From the NCBI RefSeq assembly GCF_004340945.1, contig NZ_SLYD01000006.1, positions 170,575-234,574 of the forward strand: 64,000 nucleotides of DNA. Direction: 5' to 3'. The translations under genes were made by a program, and so were the position numbers. This document shows positions 35,328 through 44,450 of this stretch, in pieces. Origin of the DNA: Sphingomonas sp. PP-F2F-A104-K0414 (GTDB lineage Bacteria > Pseudomonadota > Alphaproteobacteria > Sphingomonadales > Sphingomonadaceae). Numbering within the stretch: position 1 is the first letter of the stretch; every line of letters begins with the position of its first letter. The notes beneath the pieces were generated by a model. That model searched no databases and had not been told where the DNA came from. It saw only the letters and a list, made by a program, of their open reading frames with translations.

Positions 35328-37604
35328 ATGCGTATTATTCATATCTCGGCGCTGGCGTGCGCAATATTTTGGGCGAGTTCCGCGAGCGCTCAGCAGGCAA
35401 CGGACGAGCCGCAAGGCGACGACATCATTGTCACCGGCGAAAAGTCGAACCGCACGTTGCAGGATACGTCGACCAGCGTCGCGGTCACGACGCAGGAGCG
35501 GATCCGGCAGGAAAATATACTGACGATCCAGGATATCTACGGCCGCACCGCCAACGTCGCCGAGACATATGGCGCGGCGGGCTTCACCATCCGCGGGATC
35601 AGCAACCAGGGCGTCGGCGCCGGAGGCAGTGCTGATACCGCGACCGTGTATGTCGATGGCGCACCGATCCCGCGCGAGGCGCTGTTCGGTGGTCCTACAG
35701 ATTTATGGGACGTGGCGCAGGTCGAGATCCTGCGTGGCCCGCAATCGACGATCCAGGGGCTTAACGCGCTGGCCGGCGCGATCGTGCTGAAGACGCGCGA
35801 CGCCTCGACAACCGACTACAGCGCCGATGCCCGCGTGCTGTGGAGCGAGTTCAACAACCGTACATTCTCAGCCGCAGTCGGCGGCCCGCTGGTGAAGGAC
35901 GAACTCGGCGTCCGCATCTCGGCGGAGCGACGCAATGATCGCGGGCTGATCCGCAACGTCACCCGCGGCGGCTATGACGATGCGCTAGAATCGCTGAACC
36001 TGCGCGGCAAACTCAAATGGACACCGCGCGCGCTGCCTGGGTTGGACGTTCAGGCGAGCTACAATCGCGTCCGGCGCGATGGCGGCTACCTTTACGAATA
36101 CAGCCGCACCGACGTGCCCGATTTCTACGACAATCGCGTCTCGACCGGCGACGCGCCGAGCCGCGGGCATATCAAGACCGACATCGCCGTGCTCAATGCC
36201 GGCTACGAGATCACGCCTCGGCTTCGGCTCTCCAGCATCACGTCTTTCAACAAGACCCATACGCGCGCGGTGATCGATACCGACGGGACGGCGGCAAACC
36301 TGCAGGTGGTCGATAACACCAACGACTTCCGCACGTGGACGCAAGAGCTGCGGCTCAATTACGAAGGCGACCGGTTGAGCGGCGTGCTTGGCGCCTGGGC
36401 CTACAGCCGCTCCGGCGGACTTGTCGCGGCGAACCGGCTCAACATCAACACGCCGACGGGCACGATCGCTGCACTGTTGCAGAGCGGCGGTTTCCCTACT
36501 GCCGCGGCGACGCAGATCGCCAACCTCTACACCGCGGCGCTGCCGGTCATCCCGGTGGCGTATGCTGCGGATTTCCCACAGCAAGTGCGCACGACCGCCC
36601 TGTTCGGGGATGCGCGCTACAAGCTGACCGACCGGCTCTCGCTGATTGGCGGCTTCCGCTACGATCACGAGGCGAACCGCTATACTGCGGAGACGGTAGC
36701 GACCTTCACCGGCACGCTGCCGAGCCCCATTGCGTTCGGCGCACCGGGAACTCCGCTGTTCCTCGCCGTCTCTGCGGTCAATCAAGGCGTGCTTGGTCTG
36801 GTTGGCAACGCCAATTCGGCGCGGGCGAGCAATGCACGCAGCTTCGATGCCTTCCTGCCCAAGGCAGGGCTCAACATGGCATGGACTTCCGATGTCAGCA
36901 CCGCCTTCACCGTGCAGCGCGCCTATCGCTCGGGCGGATCGAGCCAAAATCCGGCGCGCGCGCTGCTGGTGGCGTATGACCCCGAATATAGTTGGAACTA
37001 CGAGGGCTCGCTGCGATCGCGCTGGCTCGACGGCAAGCTGACGCTGAATGCCAACGTCTTCTACATCGACTGGAAGAGTCAGCAGACGAACGCATTCTTC
37101 GGCCTGAACGAATTCGACTACAACACCGTCAACGCGGGCAAGTCGCACCTTTACGGGTTCGAGGTAGAGGCGCAGGGACGGATCAACCGAGCGGTCGACG
37201 CATATGTGTCAGTCGGCCATGTCCGTACCAAATTCGATGATTTCACGCTGCCGAACGGTTCGACCAGCGCGGTCGACCTTGCCGGGTCGGAATTCCCCTA
37301 TGCAGCGCACTGGACGATAGCCGGCGGCGTGAACACGCGCGTGGGGCCTGTAGTCGGCAACCTGAACGCCAACTACCGCGGGCCGGTATTCAGCGATGTC
37401 GGCGTGACGCAGGTGCAGGGGCGATTGCCCGGGCGTACAGTCGTCAATGCGCGACTGGGCTGGGAATTGGATCACGTCACGATCTTCGCCTTCGCGCGCA
37501 ACCTGCTGGACGAAGACTACAAGCAGTATGATTTCGCGAGCAGCAGCCGTGCGATCCTCGGTGATCCGCAGACGTTCGGCGGCGGTGTTGAGGTGCATTT
37601 CTGA
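35328..37604 (+). CDS. TonB-dependent receptor (probable siderophore type)
   Basis: 758 aa from the ATG at 35328 (an in-frame GTG at 35316 is less likely). The signal peptide ends ASSASAQ. A TonB-box-like DDIIVTGEK and plug domain (TIRGISNQGVGAG, YVDGAPIPRE, EILRGPQSTIQGLNALAGAI) are followed by a 22-strand-type barrel ending in GGGVEVHF with a terminal Phe. It moves a ligand across the outer membrane using TonB energy. Two co-transcribed genes (a membrane protein and a PepSY protein) suggest iron-siderophore uptake and reduction. Confidence 0.88.
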   Translation: MRIIHISALACAIFWASSASAQQATDEPQGDDIIVTGEKSNRTLQDTSTSVAVTTQERIRQENILTIQDIYGRTANVAETYGAAGFTIRGISNQGVGAGGSADTATVYVDGAPIPREALFGGPTDLWDVAQVEILRGPQSTIQGLNALAGAIVLKTRDASTTDYSADARVLWSEFNNRTFSAAVGGPLVKDELGVRISAERRNDRGLIRNVTRGGYDDALESLNLRGKLKWTPRALPGLDVQASYNRVRRDGGYLYEYSRTDVPDFYDNRVSTGDAPSRGHIKTDIAVLNAGYEITPRLRLSSITSFNKTHTRAVIDTDGTAANLQVVDNTNDFRTWTQELRLNYEGDRLSGVLGAWAYSRSGGLVAANRLNINTPTGTIAALLQSGGFPTAAATQIANLYTAALPVIPVAYAADFPQQVRTTALFGDARYKLTDRLSLIGGFRYDHEANRYTAETVATFTGTLPSPIAFGAPGTPLFLAVSAVNQGVLGLVGNANSARASNARSFDAFLPKAGLNMAWTSDVSTAFTVQRAYRSGGSSQNPARALLVAYDPEYSWNYEGSLRSRWLDGKLTLNANVFYIDWKSQQTNAFFGLNEFDYNTVNAGKSHLYGFEVEAQGRINRAVDAYVSVGHVRTKFDDFTLPNGSTSAVDLAGSEFPYAAHWTIAGGVNTRVGPVVGNLNANYRGPVFSDVGVTQVQGRLPGRTVVNARLGWELDHVTIFAFARNLLDEDYKQYDFASSSRAILGDPQTFGGGVEVHF

Positions 37605-38161
37605 TGTTGGCAGTGACGCTCGCCAGCATGGCGGGCGGCGCCGGTGGCGCTGTGGTGCTGCGCCATGCCTGGGCAGATCGCGCGCGGGAGCGCCCTGTGC
37701 TGGTTGCGGCCGGATGGGTGATGCTGTTCGCGACCGTCTTGCTCGGCGCGTGGAGCATCGGGCCGGTCAAGGGTATGGCGGTGGGGGGTGCAGCGATCGG
37801 CATCGGTGCGCTTGGCGTCGTCGTACAGGGCCGCGTGCGACGTGCGGCGCGGGCATCGCGCGACAGCCTGGCGCCGGAGCCGCTGGAGGGGCCGTCGCGC
37901 GCGTGGCGTGGGTGGATGAAGTTCCTGCTCGCCGGTCCGCTTGGCATGACCGCGGCAATGGGCGTCGCCTTTTGCTACGCCGCCTGGGCGCCGGGTGATC
38001 CACGGACACGGATCATCATCGGCGGCCTGCTGATGCCCGTCGCCTGGGCGCTGGCGATGACGTGGACGCTGGCCGACCAGCGTCTGCTGCGTGCGCTGGG
38101 GGTGCTGGTGGGCACGACCGTCGCCGGCTTCGCCCTGGCGGCAATGCGGGGCCTCGCATGA
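37604..38161 (+). CDS. Membrane protein of the TonB-PepSY operon
   Basis: 185 aa with about five hydrophobic segments. The ATG overlaps the receptor stop by one base and the end overlaps the PepSY gene by four bases. Small inner-membrane proteins of this kind accompany PepSY iron-uptake proteins in many proteobacterial siderophore operons; no individual activity is known. Confidence 0.7.
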   Translation: MLAVTLASMAGGAGGAVVLRHAWADRARERPVLVAAGWVMLFATVLLGAWSIGPVKGMAVGGAAIGIGALGVVVQGRVRRAARASRDSLAPEPLEGPSRAWRGWMKFLLAGPLGMTAAMGVAFCYAAWAPGDPRTRIIIGGLLMPVAWALAMTWTLADQRLLRALGVLVGTTVAGFALAAMRGLA

Positions 38162-39666
38162 CCATGTCGAAGGTGAAGAGCCGCTGGCCGCTGTCTCCTG
38201 CGACGGTGCGCGCGGTGCTCAGCGGGCACGGTATTCTTGGGCTGGCCTTTGCGGCGGTTATCTATCTGGTGTGCCTGTCGGGTACGCTGACGGTGTTCGT
38301 CCACGATCTGGAACGCTGGGAGCAGCCGGCCAGGCCAGTCGTGTCCCGGATCGACGATACGGCGATGATGCGTGCGCTCGATACAGCACGCGCGCAGGTA
38401 CCGACGGGCACGACGCTCTACGCCTCGCTGCCGTCGGCTGGCGAACCCGGCGCTGAGATCACGGCGTATTCGCCCACATTCGAGCGTGAATGGTCGATCG
38501 ATGCGCAGGGCGCACTGCTCGAAAAGGCTACGGCGTTTTCCGAATTTGTCGTGAACCTCCACATCGCGCTGCACCTGCCGCGTAGTTGGGGCGAGTTCAT
38601 CGTCGGGTTGGCCGGCGTGGCACTGTTGTCTTCCTTGGTGTCCGGGATTCTTGCGCATCCGCGTGTACTCAAGGACGCCTTCCACCTGCGCCGCGGCGGC
38701 TCGCGCCGGTTGCAGGAGGCCGACCTGCACAACCGGCTGGGCATATGGGCACTTCCGTTCCATGTCGTCATCGCGCTGACCGGAGCACTGCTGGGGCTCA
38801 GCACCCTGATCGTCGGGGTGCTGGCCATGCTGCTGTACCGTGGCGATACGGCGAAAGTGTACGGCCTCTTCATCGACGCGCCGCCCGCCGTGAACGCCTC
38901 GCCCGCGCCACTGCCACCGCTCGCTGCCCTGCTCGCCGAGGCGCGACGCCGTGCACCCGGGGCGGCGGCGCATCAATTGATCATCGAGAACGCCGGTCGC
39001 GCCGATGCACGGATCACGGTCACCTCCGAACGCCTACGGCTACTCGTCCCGCAAGACACCACGAGCTTCGACGCGGCGGGCCGCGTGCTGAAGGATCGGC
39101 ACCCCCGCGATCTGGCCGCGGGGACAAAGATCCTGGGCGGTATCGGTCAGCTGCATTTCGGCTGGTATGGGGGGCTACCGGTGCGGATCATCTATGGGTT
39201 ACTCGGCCTTGCACTGTGCGTGCTCACGTCGAGCGGCGTGACCATCTGGCTCGCCCGCCGCCGCGACCGGGGCCGCGCGGTGCCGCAATGGGAACGGTTG
39301 TGGGCGTCGGTCGCCTGGGGGCAACCGCTCGCGTTCACGCTGGCCGCGCTCGTGACGATCGCCGTGCCCACTGGCGGGGCGGCGTTATCGACCTGGCTCG
39401 TCGCAACCATGGCTCTGCTTTTGGGTTGCGGAGCGCTGCGTTTTTCAGCGACTGCGATCGCGCACGGCTTACGCCTCGCGCTGGCAGTAGCTATGATCAC
39501 GCTGGGCGCATCCCACCTTGCCGTTTATTTCTTCACGCCGGCAAGCTTGGGAGTGGACATCGTTCTGCTGATCGGCGGTGGTGTAAACCTGCTGTCAAAC
39601 AGATACAGCCACTCTTCTACAACTGTTACTGGGGGCGTCGGCGACGGGTCAATCGTAAGTGAATGA
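38158..39666 (+). CDS. PepSY-domain membrane protein (putative ferric-siderophore reductase)
   Basis: 502 aa from the ATG at 38158. N-terminal helix LAFAAVIYLVCLSGTLTVFV, periplasmic PepSY-like region, second helix after HIALHLPRSWGEFIVGLAGV, and further C-terminal helices. Conserved His-containing segments (NLHIALHLP, LHNRLGIWALPFHVVIALTG) are typical of PepSY_TM iron-uptake proteins. Being last in a receptor operon, it probably releases iron from an imported siderophore. Confidence 0.82.
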   Translation: MTMSKVKSRWPLSPATVRAVLSGHGILGLAFAAVIYLVCLSGTLTVFVHDLERWEQPARPVVSRIDDTAMMRALDTARAQVPTGTTLYASLPSAGEPGAEITAYSPTFEREWSIDAQGALLEKATAFSEFVVNLHIALHLPRSWGEFIVGLAGVALLSSLVSGILAHPRVLKDAFHLRRGGSRRLQEADLHNRLGIWALPFHVVIALTGALLGLSTLIVGVLAMLLYRGDTAKVYGLFIDAPPAVNASPAPLPPLAALLAEARRRAPGAAAHQLIIENAGRADARITVTSERLRLLVPQDTTSFDAAGRVLKDRHPRDLAAGTKILGGIGQLHFGWYGGLPVRIIYGLLGLALCVLTSSGVTIWLARRRDRGRAVPQWERLWASVAWGQPLAFTLAALVTIAVPTGGAALSTWLVATMALLLGCGALRFSATAIAHGLRLALAVAMITLGASHLAVYFFTPASLGVDIVLLIGGGVNLLSNRYSHSSTTVTGGVGDGSIVSE

Positions 39667-39725
39667 CCCATAATCGGACGCTCACGTGCCCCTCCCCGCC
39701 TCCCAACTTCGGACGTTCGTTCATG
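39665..39725 (+). repeat. 61-bp dispersed element, copy 3
   Basis: Begins GACCCATAATCGGACGCTC and ends CCCAACTTCGGACGTTCGTT then CATG. It starts at the very end of the PepSY gene and lies between the convergent PepSY and MFS genes. It is one of the closest copies to the consensus. Confidence 0.8.
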
Positions 39726-39823
39726 GTGTCGGCCACTGGCAACGACCGAACAAACTGTTTGAAACGATGGTGAGAGGCAGGCGTGTTTCGATCGGCGGGC
39801 AGGTGCACGTCACGCGTGACGCC

Positions 39824-41191
39824 CTATCCTGCCTTCGGCTCGGCGAGTTGATACCGTTCGATCCGCCCTACGAGTAGCCAGTATGCGGCAACAGCCGCCA
39901 GGACGTGGCACCCGACATAGATCAGCGCGCCATCATACGAGCCTGTCCGGCTGACGATCGCTCCAATTGCTATCGGGGTGATGATGCCCCCGACGCTGCC
40001 TGCCGCATTGAAAAGCGCGCCCGTGACGCCGATCGCCTCCTTGGGCGCGGTATCGGCAATTACGGTCCAACCGAGTGCGCCGAAGCCCTTGCCGAAGAAC
40101 GCCGCGCACATGATCGCGACCACGACGGCATTTGCAGCGGTATAGTTGCACAGGATGATGGTGGCGCTCAGCCCAAGACCAAGAGTGATTGGCAATTTAC
40201 GCGCGATCGTCAGCGAGCCCGTGCGGCGGAGCAGCCAGTCCGAGAAGAAGCCGGCGGACACGCCGCCAAGGCATCCGCAGATCGCCGGGAGCGCCGCCAC
40301 GAACCCGGCCTGGAGCATCGAGAAATGCCGGGCCTCGACGAGGTAGCTCGGGAACCACGAGATGAAGAAGGTCGACAGTGAAGCGACGCAATACTGGGCG
40401 AAGAAAATCCCTAGCAGCATCCGGTTCGACAGAAGGCTGCGGATTACTTTCCCCGCCGGAACCATGTGAGTCACATCAACCTTCGACGACGCGCTTCCGA
40501 GCTGTGTCAGCGCGCCCCGCGCAGTGATGTCGTCATACTCTTCGCGCGAAAGCCGTGTGTCGCTGTCAGGAGCCTGATACTCCCACCACCAGATCATGGC
40601 GAGGACCAGCCCCAGACCGCCCATGACGGTGAAGATGTGTTGCCATCCGGCGTAGTGGAAGAGAAAGCCCATCAAGGGTGTGAACACCGCCAGCGAGAGA
40701 TACTGCGCCGAATTGAAGATCGCACCTGCCACGCCGCGTTCGTCTGAAGGGAACCAGGCGGCGATGATCCGCGAACATGCAGGGGTCACCGGTGCCTCCA
40801 GGATTCCGAGCAGAAGGCGTAGCGCATAAAGCACGACGATTGGCGCTGCCACATACCCTACGCCGCTGGTCAGGATCGTCGCGATCGACCAGCCGACGAG
40901 GGCCACCAGGATGGCGATGCGCGAGCCTACGCGATCGACCAGATAGCCCGCGGGTATCTGCGCAAGGAAGTAGCTCCACGAGAATGCTGAGAAGAGCCAA
41001 CCCATCGACAGCGGATCGATCGCGAGATCCTTTGCGAGGCCGGGCGCCGCCACCGAAAGCGTCGCTCGGTCACCCGTGCTCAACGCGAGTACGGTCGTGA
41101 TCAAGGCCAGCACTAGGAAGCGCCGATGCCGCCCGCGCGGCTTCCCATCGGAGTCCAGCCGCTTTGACGTCTCCGGATCTGTTCTATCCAT
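39824..41191 (-). CDS. MFS transporter, probable sugar-acid (hexonate/hexuronate) importer
   Basis: 455 aa with 12 hydrophobic segments and the anion:cation symporter signature GDRATLSVAAPGL in helix 1, plus GYLVDRVGSRIAI after helix 2. The ACS family carries hexuronates, galactonate and related acids. It starts four bases after the stop of the dehydratase gene on the same strand, so it forms an operon with the dehydratase and aldolase. Substrate identity is inferred from these neighbours. Confidence 0.85.
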   Translation of the reverse strand: MDRTDPETSKRLDSDGKPRGRHRRFLVLALITTVLALSTGDRATLSVAAPGLAKDLAIDPLSMGWLFSAFSWSYFLAQIPAGYLVDRVGSRIAILVALVGWSIATILTSGVGYVAAPIVVLYALRLLLGILEAPVTPACSRIIAAWFPSDERGVAGAIFNSAQYLSLAVFTPLMGFLFHYAGWQHIFTVMGGLGLVLAMIWWWEYQAPDSDTRLSREEYDDITARGALTQLGSASSKVDVTHMVPAGKVIRSLLSNRMLLGIFFAQYCVASLSTFFISWFPSYLVEARHFSMLQAGFVAALPAICGCLGGVSAGFFSDWLLRRTGSLTIARKLPITLGLGLSATIILCNYTAANAVVVAIMCAAFFGKGFGALGWTVIADTAPKEAIGVTGALFNAAGSVGGIITPIAIGAIVSRTGSYDGALIYVGCHVLAAVAAYWLLVGRIERYQLAEPKAG

Positions 41192-41194
41192 GGC

Positions 41195-42385
41195 TCAGGC
41201 GAACGCTAACGAACCGTCGGGCCGTCTGGGAACGCGGCGTTCCCAGTGGACGTACCGGTCGGTCGCGAGATGGGCTTCGTCGATCTCGACGCCCCACCCC
41301 GCCCGATCCGCGCGCAGTTCCAGATGACCCTCGCGTGGCAGATAGGGGTCGGTCACATAGTGCGCGTCTCCGACCGCCTCCCCTACCATCCCGGCGCGGC
41401 CTGCAGGTAGGACGTCGGCGTTCGGCAACCGATATTCGAGTATCTTGAAGTTGGGTTGGGCGGCGCAAAAGTGCAGGTTCACCGCGGTCGCGAGCGGTCC
41501 CATCGGGTTATGCGGTGCGACGGTCACGTAGTGCGCTTCCGCGATGGCAGCGATCTTCCGCATCTCCAACAAGCCCCCGACGACGCAGATATCGGGTTGG
41601 ATGATGTCGCATCCGCCGACCTGGAGCAGACGCAGAAACTCGAAACGGCTGTAAAGGGATTCACCGGTCGCCAGCGTGCAATTCAGACTGCGATGAAGTT
41701 CCCCCCATCGTTCGAAGTTTTCAGGCCTGATCGGCTCTTCGAAAAACAGCGGGTCGTACGGCGCCAGCGCATTGCCGAGTTGCGAAGCTAGGCGTGGCTC
41801 GAAAATTTTCGCATGCGCATCGAATGCGATATCGAAGGTCGGATCGGTCGTCTCGCGGAGTGTCCGAAAATACTCCGCGCTGGTACGGACAACCTCGCCC
41901 CAGCGGTTTGCGTGTATATCGATCCTGTACGGGCTGAGCTTGAAGGCATTGAAGCCCCAATCCTCGTTGAGCATAGCCATCGTCTCAGCGGCCGCGGGAA
42001 CGTCGGGCGCTGTGTAGACACCCGAATAGACTCTGATCCGATCGCGTGCGTGGCCACCGAGCAGCATGTAAACCGGTACGTTCAACGCTTTGGCTGAGAT
42101 GTCCCATAGGCAGTGGTCGATCGCGGAGATCGCCGCCAACCCCAGAGCGCCGGGCGGAAAGCGCGCTTGCTGAACCAGCAACTGGATGAGGTACTCGATC
42201 CGGCGTGGATCATGTCCCGCGATAAAGTCGGCCAGATAATCGAGAATCGGCAGCAGGGCGCGATCGGGTCCGTGATTGTAACACTCGCCCCAACCGGTGA
42301 CCCCCTCGTCGGTGTCGATGGCTACGAGGACCCTAGGCCGCCCGCCGTCCCTGGTCATGAATGCGCGGAGCCGATCGATCTTCAT
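41195..42385 (-). CDS. Enolase-superfamily sugar-acid dehydratase (mandelate racemase/galactonate dehydratase type)
   Basis: 396 aa from the ATG at 42383-42385. The N-terminal capping domain includes DEGVTGWGECYNHGPDRA. The barrel shows metal ligands in DIAFDAHAK, FFEEPIRP and LATGES, a His base in VAPHNPMGP, and IIQPDICVVGGL. The family dehydrates sugar acids to 2-keto-3-deoxy acids. Aldolase, MFS and SDR neighbours suggest a non-phosphorylating sugar oxidation pathway; the exact sugar cannot be read from sequence. Confidence 0.87.
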   Translation of the reverse strand: MKIDRLRAFMTRDGGRPRVLVAIDTDEGVTGWGECYNHGPDRALLPILDYLADFIAGHDPRRIEYLIQLLVQQARFPPGALGLAAISAIDHCLWDISAKALNVPVYMLLGGHARDRIRVYSGVYTAPDVPAAAETMAMLNEDWGFNAFKLSPYRIDIHANRWGEVVRTSAEYFRTLRETTDPTFDIAFDAHAKIFEPRLASQLGNALAPYDPLFFEEPIRPENFERWGELHRSLNCTLATGESLYSRFEFLRLLQVGGCDIIQPDICVVGGLLEMRKIAAIAEAHYVTVAPHNPMGPLATAVNLHFCAAQPNFKILEYRLPNADVLPAGRAGMVGEAVGDAHYVTDPYLPREGHLELRADRAGWGVEIDEAHLATDRYVHWERRVPRRPDGSLAFA

Positions 42386-42455
42386 AACGCCGTCCCTATC
42401 CTTAGCCTGGCGGTGGTTGCGCCGTTTCGTTTCACGCGAGATCTGGCCCGGGAAG

Positions 42456-43394
42456 TCAGCGCACCGTCGGCAAACCAGCAGAGGCCGAGGCAGGAATCTC
42501 CTCGAGCAGCTGACGCAGAGCTCGCCACGTGTCGTCGGGCAGCGGCCAGGCCGCGGGGACGCGGGGCGATCCACAATCGTCGCCGAGGATCTGCAGCGCT
42601 GCCTTCACGACCGACACATTCGCGCCGTTCCGCTCTTCGGACCGCAGGACCTCGAAGCCGACAATCCCCTCGATCAACGATCGAGCCTGTACGTAGTCGC
42701 CCGATTCCAACGCGGCGCTAATAGAGACCGAGCGCTCGGGCCAGACGTTGATCAGACCCGACGTGAAGCCACGTGCGCCCACGGCGTAGAACGCAGGTGC
42801 CCAAGTTTCGGCGAGTCCGCCGCTCCATACCAATCGCGGATCCGTCGCCCTTATGGCATCAGCCAGCTTCAACGGCGTCGGACACGCCCATTTCACTCCG
42901 ACTACCCCAGGAATGCCACAGAGATCGACAATCGCGTCCAAGCCGATGCCGTCGTCGCGCAGATAGAGCAGGGCCGGAAGCCCCTGCGCCTCCTCGACGA
43001 TCCGGGACACATACGCGACAACACCACGCGGTGCGACGAACGGGTCTGGCGGCTGATGGATCATCAACGCACTCGCGCCCGCCTTCCGCGATGCGCGCGT
43101 CAGCGCGAGTGCGTCGCCGATGCCGCGACCAACGCCAGCAACTAACGGTACCCGACCGTCGATCAGCTCGGAGGTCGCGTGAACCATGGCCTCGGCCTCG
43201 CCCGTCGTCAGCGCGTAGAATTCGCCAGTATTGCCGTTCGCGACGAGAACCGACACCCCTGCCTTCACCGCGCGATCCACCACCGGCGCGAGCCGCAAAG
43301 GAGCGATCGCGTCGTCAGGGTCGAAAGGGGTGACCAGAATGCCCGACACGCCCCGCAGCGCCTGCCGCAGGCGACCTTCCGCTTCCGTGGCCAT
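42456..43394 (-). CDS. DHDPS/NAL-family aldolase (probable 2-keto-3-deoxy sugar-acid aldolase)
   Basis: 312 aa from the ATG at 43392-43394 (GGAGGGG upstream). It opens GILVTPFDPDDAI, has ANGNTGEFYALTTGEAE, LLYLRDDG (Tyr in the usual catalytic region) and VVGVKWA with the Schiff-base Lys. This is the family of dihydrodipicolinate synthase and keto-deoxy-sugar-acid aldolases or dehydratases. It lies upstream of and co-directional with the dehydratase whose product it should act on. It is divergent from the FadR-type regulator. Confidence 0.85.
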   Translation of the reverse strand: MATEAEGRLRQALRGVSGILVTPFDPDDAIAPLRLAPVVDRAVKAGVSVLVANGNTGEFYALTTGEAEAMVHATSELIDGRVPLVAGVGRGIGDALALTRASRKAGASALMIHQPPDPFVAPRGVVAYVSRIVEEAQGLPALLYLRDDGIGLDAIVDLCGIPGVVGVKWACPTPLKLADAIRATDPRLVWSGGLAETWAPAFYAVGARGFTSGLINVWPERSVSISAALESGDYVQARSLIEGIVGFEVLRSEERNGANVSVVKAALQILGDDCGSPRVPAAWPLPDDTWRALRQLLEEIPASASAGLPTVR

Positions 43395-43421
43395 CAAGCT
43401 ACCCCTCCCGTTGATCTATCT

Positions 43422-43438
43422 TGTAACCCTTATTTACA
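43422..43438. promoter_or_regulatory. Candidate FadR-type regulator operator 1
   Basis: TGTAA-CCCTTAT-TTACA is a perfect 5-bp dyad with a 7-base spacer in the divergent region between the aldolase and regulator genes. A near copy lies before the downstream TonB receptor (44250-44266). Confidence 0.5.
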
Positions 43439-43510
43439 GGTGAGCGTCCGCTGTCAACTCGATGCAATCGTGCTAGCTAACGTCGGGATGTTCCTTGAAG
43501 GTGTACTGAA

Positions 43511-44227
43511 ATGAGCAATCTGATCCTGGTGCCCGAAAAGAAGGAACGTCTCGGAGACAGGCTCTACGGCCAGATCCTGGAGCAGATCGCGTCCGGTACC
43601 CTTCGCCCCGGAGACAAGCTGCCCTCCGAGAACAAGCTGTGCGAGTTATTTAACGTGTCCAGGCCCGTTGTCAGGCAGGCACTCGTCCGCCTCCAGGCCG
43701 ACGGTATGGTGCTGACGCGCAAGGGTCTCGGCACCGTCGTTCAGAACGCGCCTCCCGAAGGTCTCACGCGATTCTCACAGCCCAGCGACGTCGCTCACAT
43801 GCTGCGTTGCTTGGAACTGCGCCTCGCCATCGAGGGGGAGGCTGCCGCGTGGGCTGCGACCCGTCACTCCCTGCCCGAACTGAAACGAATCGGACGCGCG
43901 CTAGAACTCTTGGAGCAGCAGATGCAAGATGGCGCGATCACCGCGTCGGCCGATTTCGCCTTTCATCAGGCCGTTGCCGCGGCGAGCGGCAACATCCTAT
44001 TCGAGCAAGTCCTTCAGTCGCTCGACGACGCGATCCGCCGTGGCATGGTCATCGCGCTAGGACTGACGAAGGAGCGCAGCCCGGAGCGCGCAAGACGCGT
44101 CTTGGACGAGCACAGGGCGATTTACGACGCGATCGCACGCCACGACTCACAGGGCGCGAGCCTAGCGATGCGCTATCATCTCGACCGGGTCCGACAGCGC
44201 GTGACGGACGGATCACGAGACCAGTAA
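43511..44227 (+). CDS. FadR-subfamily GntR transcriptional regulator
   Basis: 238 aa. The N-terminal winged helix (RLGDRLYGQILEQIASGTL, PGDKLPSENKLCELFNVSR, GMVLTRKGLGTVV) precedes an all-helical FCD ligand-binding domain with ELRLAIEGEAAAWAA, FHQAVAAASGN and the late EHRAIYDAIARHD segment. It most likely represses the sugar-acid genes on both sides until an acid intermediate binds. The two TGTAA/TTACA dyads flank its gene. Confidence 0.9.
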   Translation: MSNLILVPEKKERLGDRLYGQILEQIASGTLRPGDKLPSENKLCELFNVSRPVVRQALVRLQADGMVLTRKGLGTVVQNAPPEGLTRFSQPSDVAHMLRCLELRLAIEGEAAAWAATRHSLPELKRIGRALELLEQQMQDGAITASADFAFHQAVAAASGNILFEQVLQSLDDAIRRGMVIALGLTKERSPERARRVLDEHRAIYDAIARHDSQGASLAMRYHLDRVRQRVTDGSRDQ

Positions 44228-44249
44228 ACGACTATTGACGCCAGCCACT

Positions 44250-44266
44250 TGTTAGCTCAGTTTACA
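44250..44266. promoter_or_regulatory. Candidate FadR-type regulator operator 2
   Basis: TGTTA-GCTCAGT-TTACA has the same spacing and nearly the same arms as the dyad at 43422-43438. It lies 23 bases after the regulator stop and about 185 bases before the TonB receptor start, in the presumed receptor promoter. Confidence 0.48.
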
Positions 44267-44288
44267 TGTGGCTTTGGGTCAACGGTCA

Positions 44289-44318
44289 CATTTCGTCGGC
44301 GAGCGCGCCGACGAAATG
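44289..44318 (+). other. Perfect 12-bp hairpin in the TonB receptor leader
   Basis: CATTTCGTCGGC (44289-44300) and GCCGACGAAATG (44307-44318) are exact complements around a six-base loop. No T-run follows. It stands downstream of the candidate operator and upstream of a second, longer hairpin. Confidence 0.6.
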
Positions 44319-44333
44319 AGCTCTACCCCTGCT

Positions 44334-44378
44334 GAACACCGCCTTGAAGAGGGCTCAGCCCTCTTCAAGGCGGTGTTC
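44334..44378 (+). other. Perfect 21-bp hairpin in the TonB receptor leader
   Basis: Bases 44334-44354 and 44358-44378 are exact complements across a three-base TCA loop, giving a very stable stem. It is not followed by a T-run, so it is not a standard terminator. It ends 72 bases before the receptor start codon; it may act in RNA stability, processing or attenuation, or be a small palindromic insertion. Confidence 0.65.
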
Positions 44379-44450
44379 GCCGCACGTTTCCGAAAGGCCG
44401 TGCGCAACGAACGGATCGGCCAACGAAGCCGCACGATAGGGGAGAGATGC

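Noticed and set aside
35985..37148. Minus-strand open frame antisense to the TonB receptor
   Set aside because: No domains, and it lies inside a clear receptor barrel.
39728..39745. GCCACTGG resembling a cobalamin riboswitch box
   Set aside because: No surrounding conserved riboswitch elements, and it is not upstream of a co-directional gene.
44268..44450. Upstream extension of the large TonB receptor frame
   Set aside because: It would place two perfect hairpins and 61 residues before an obvious signal peptide; the ATG at 44451 has a good ribosome site.
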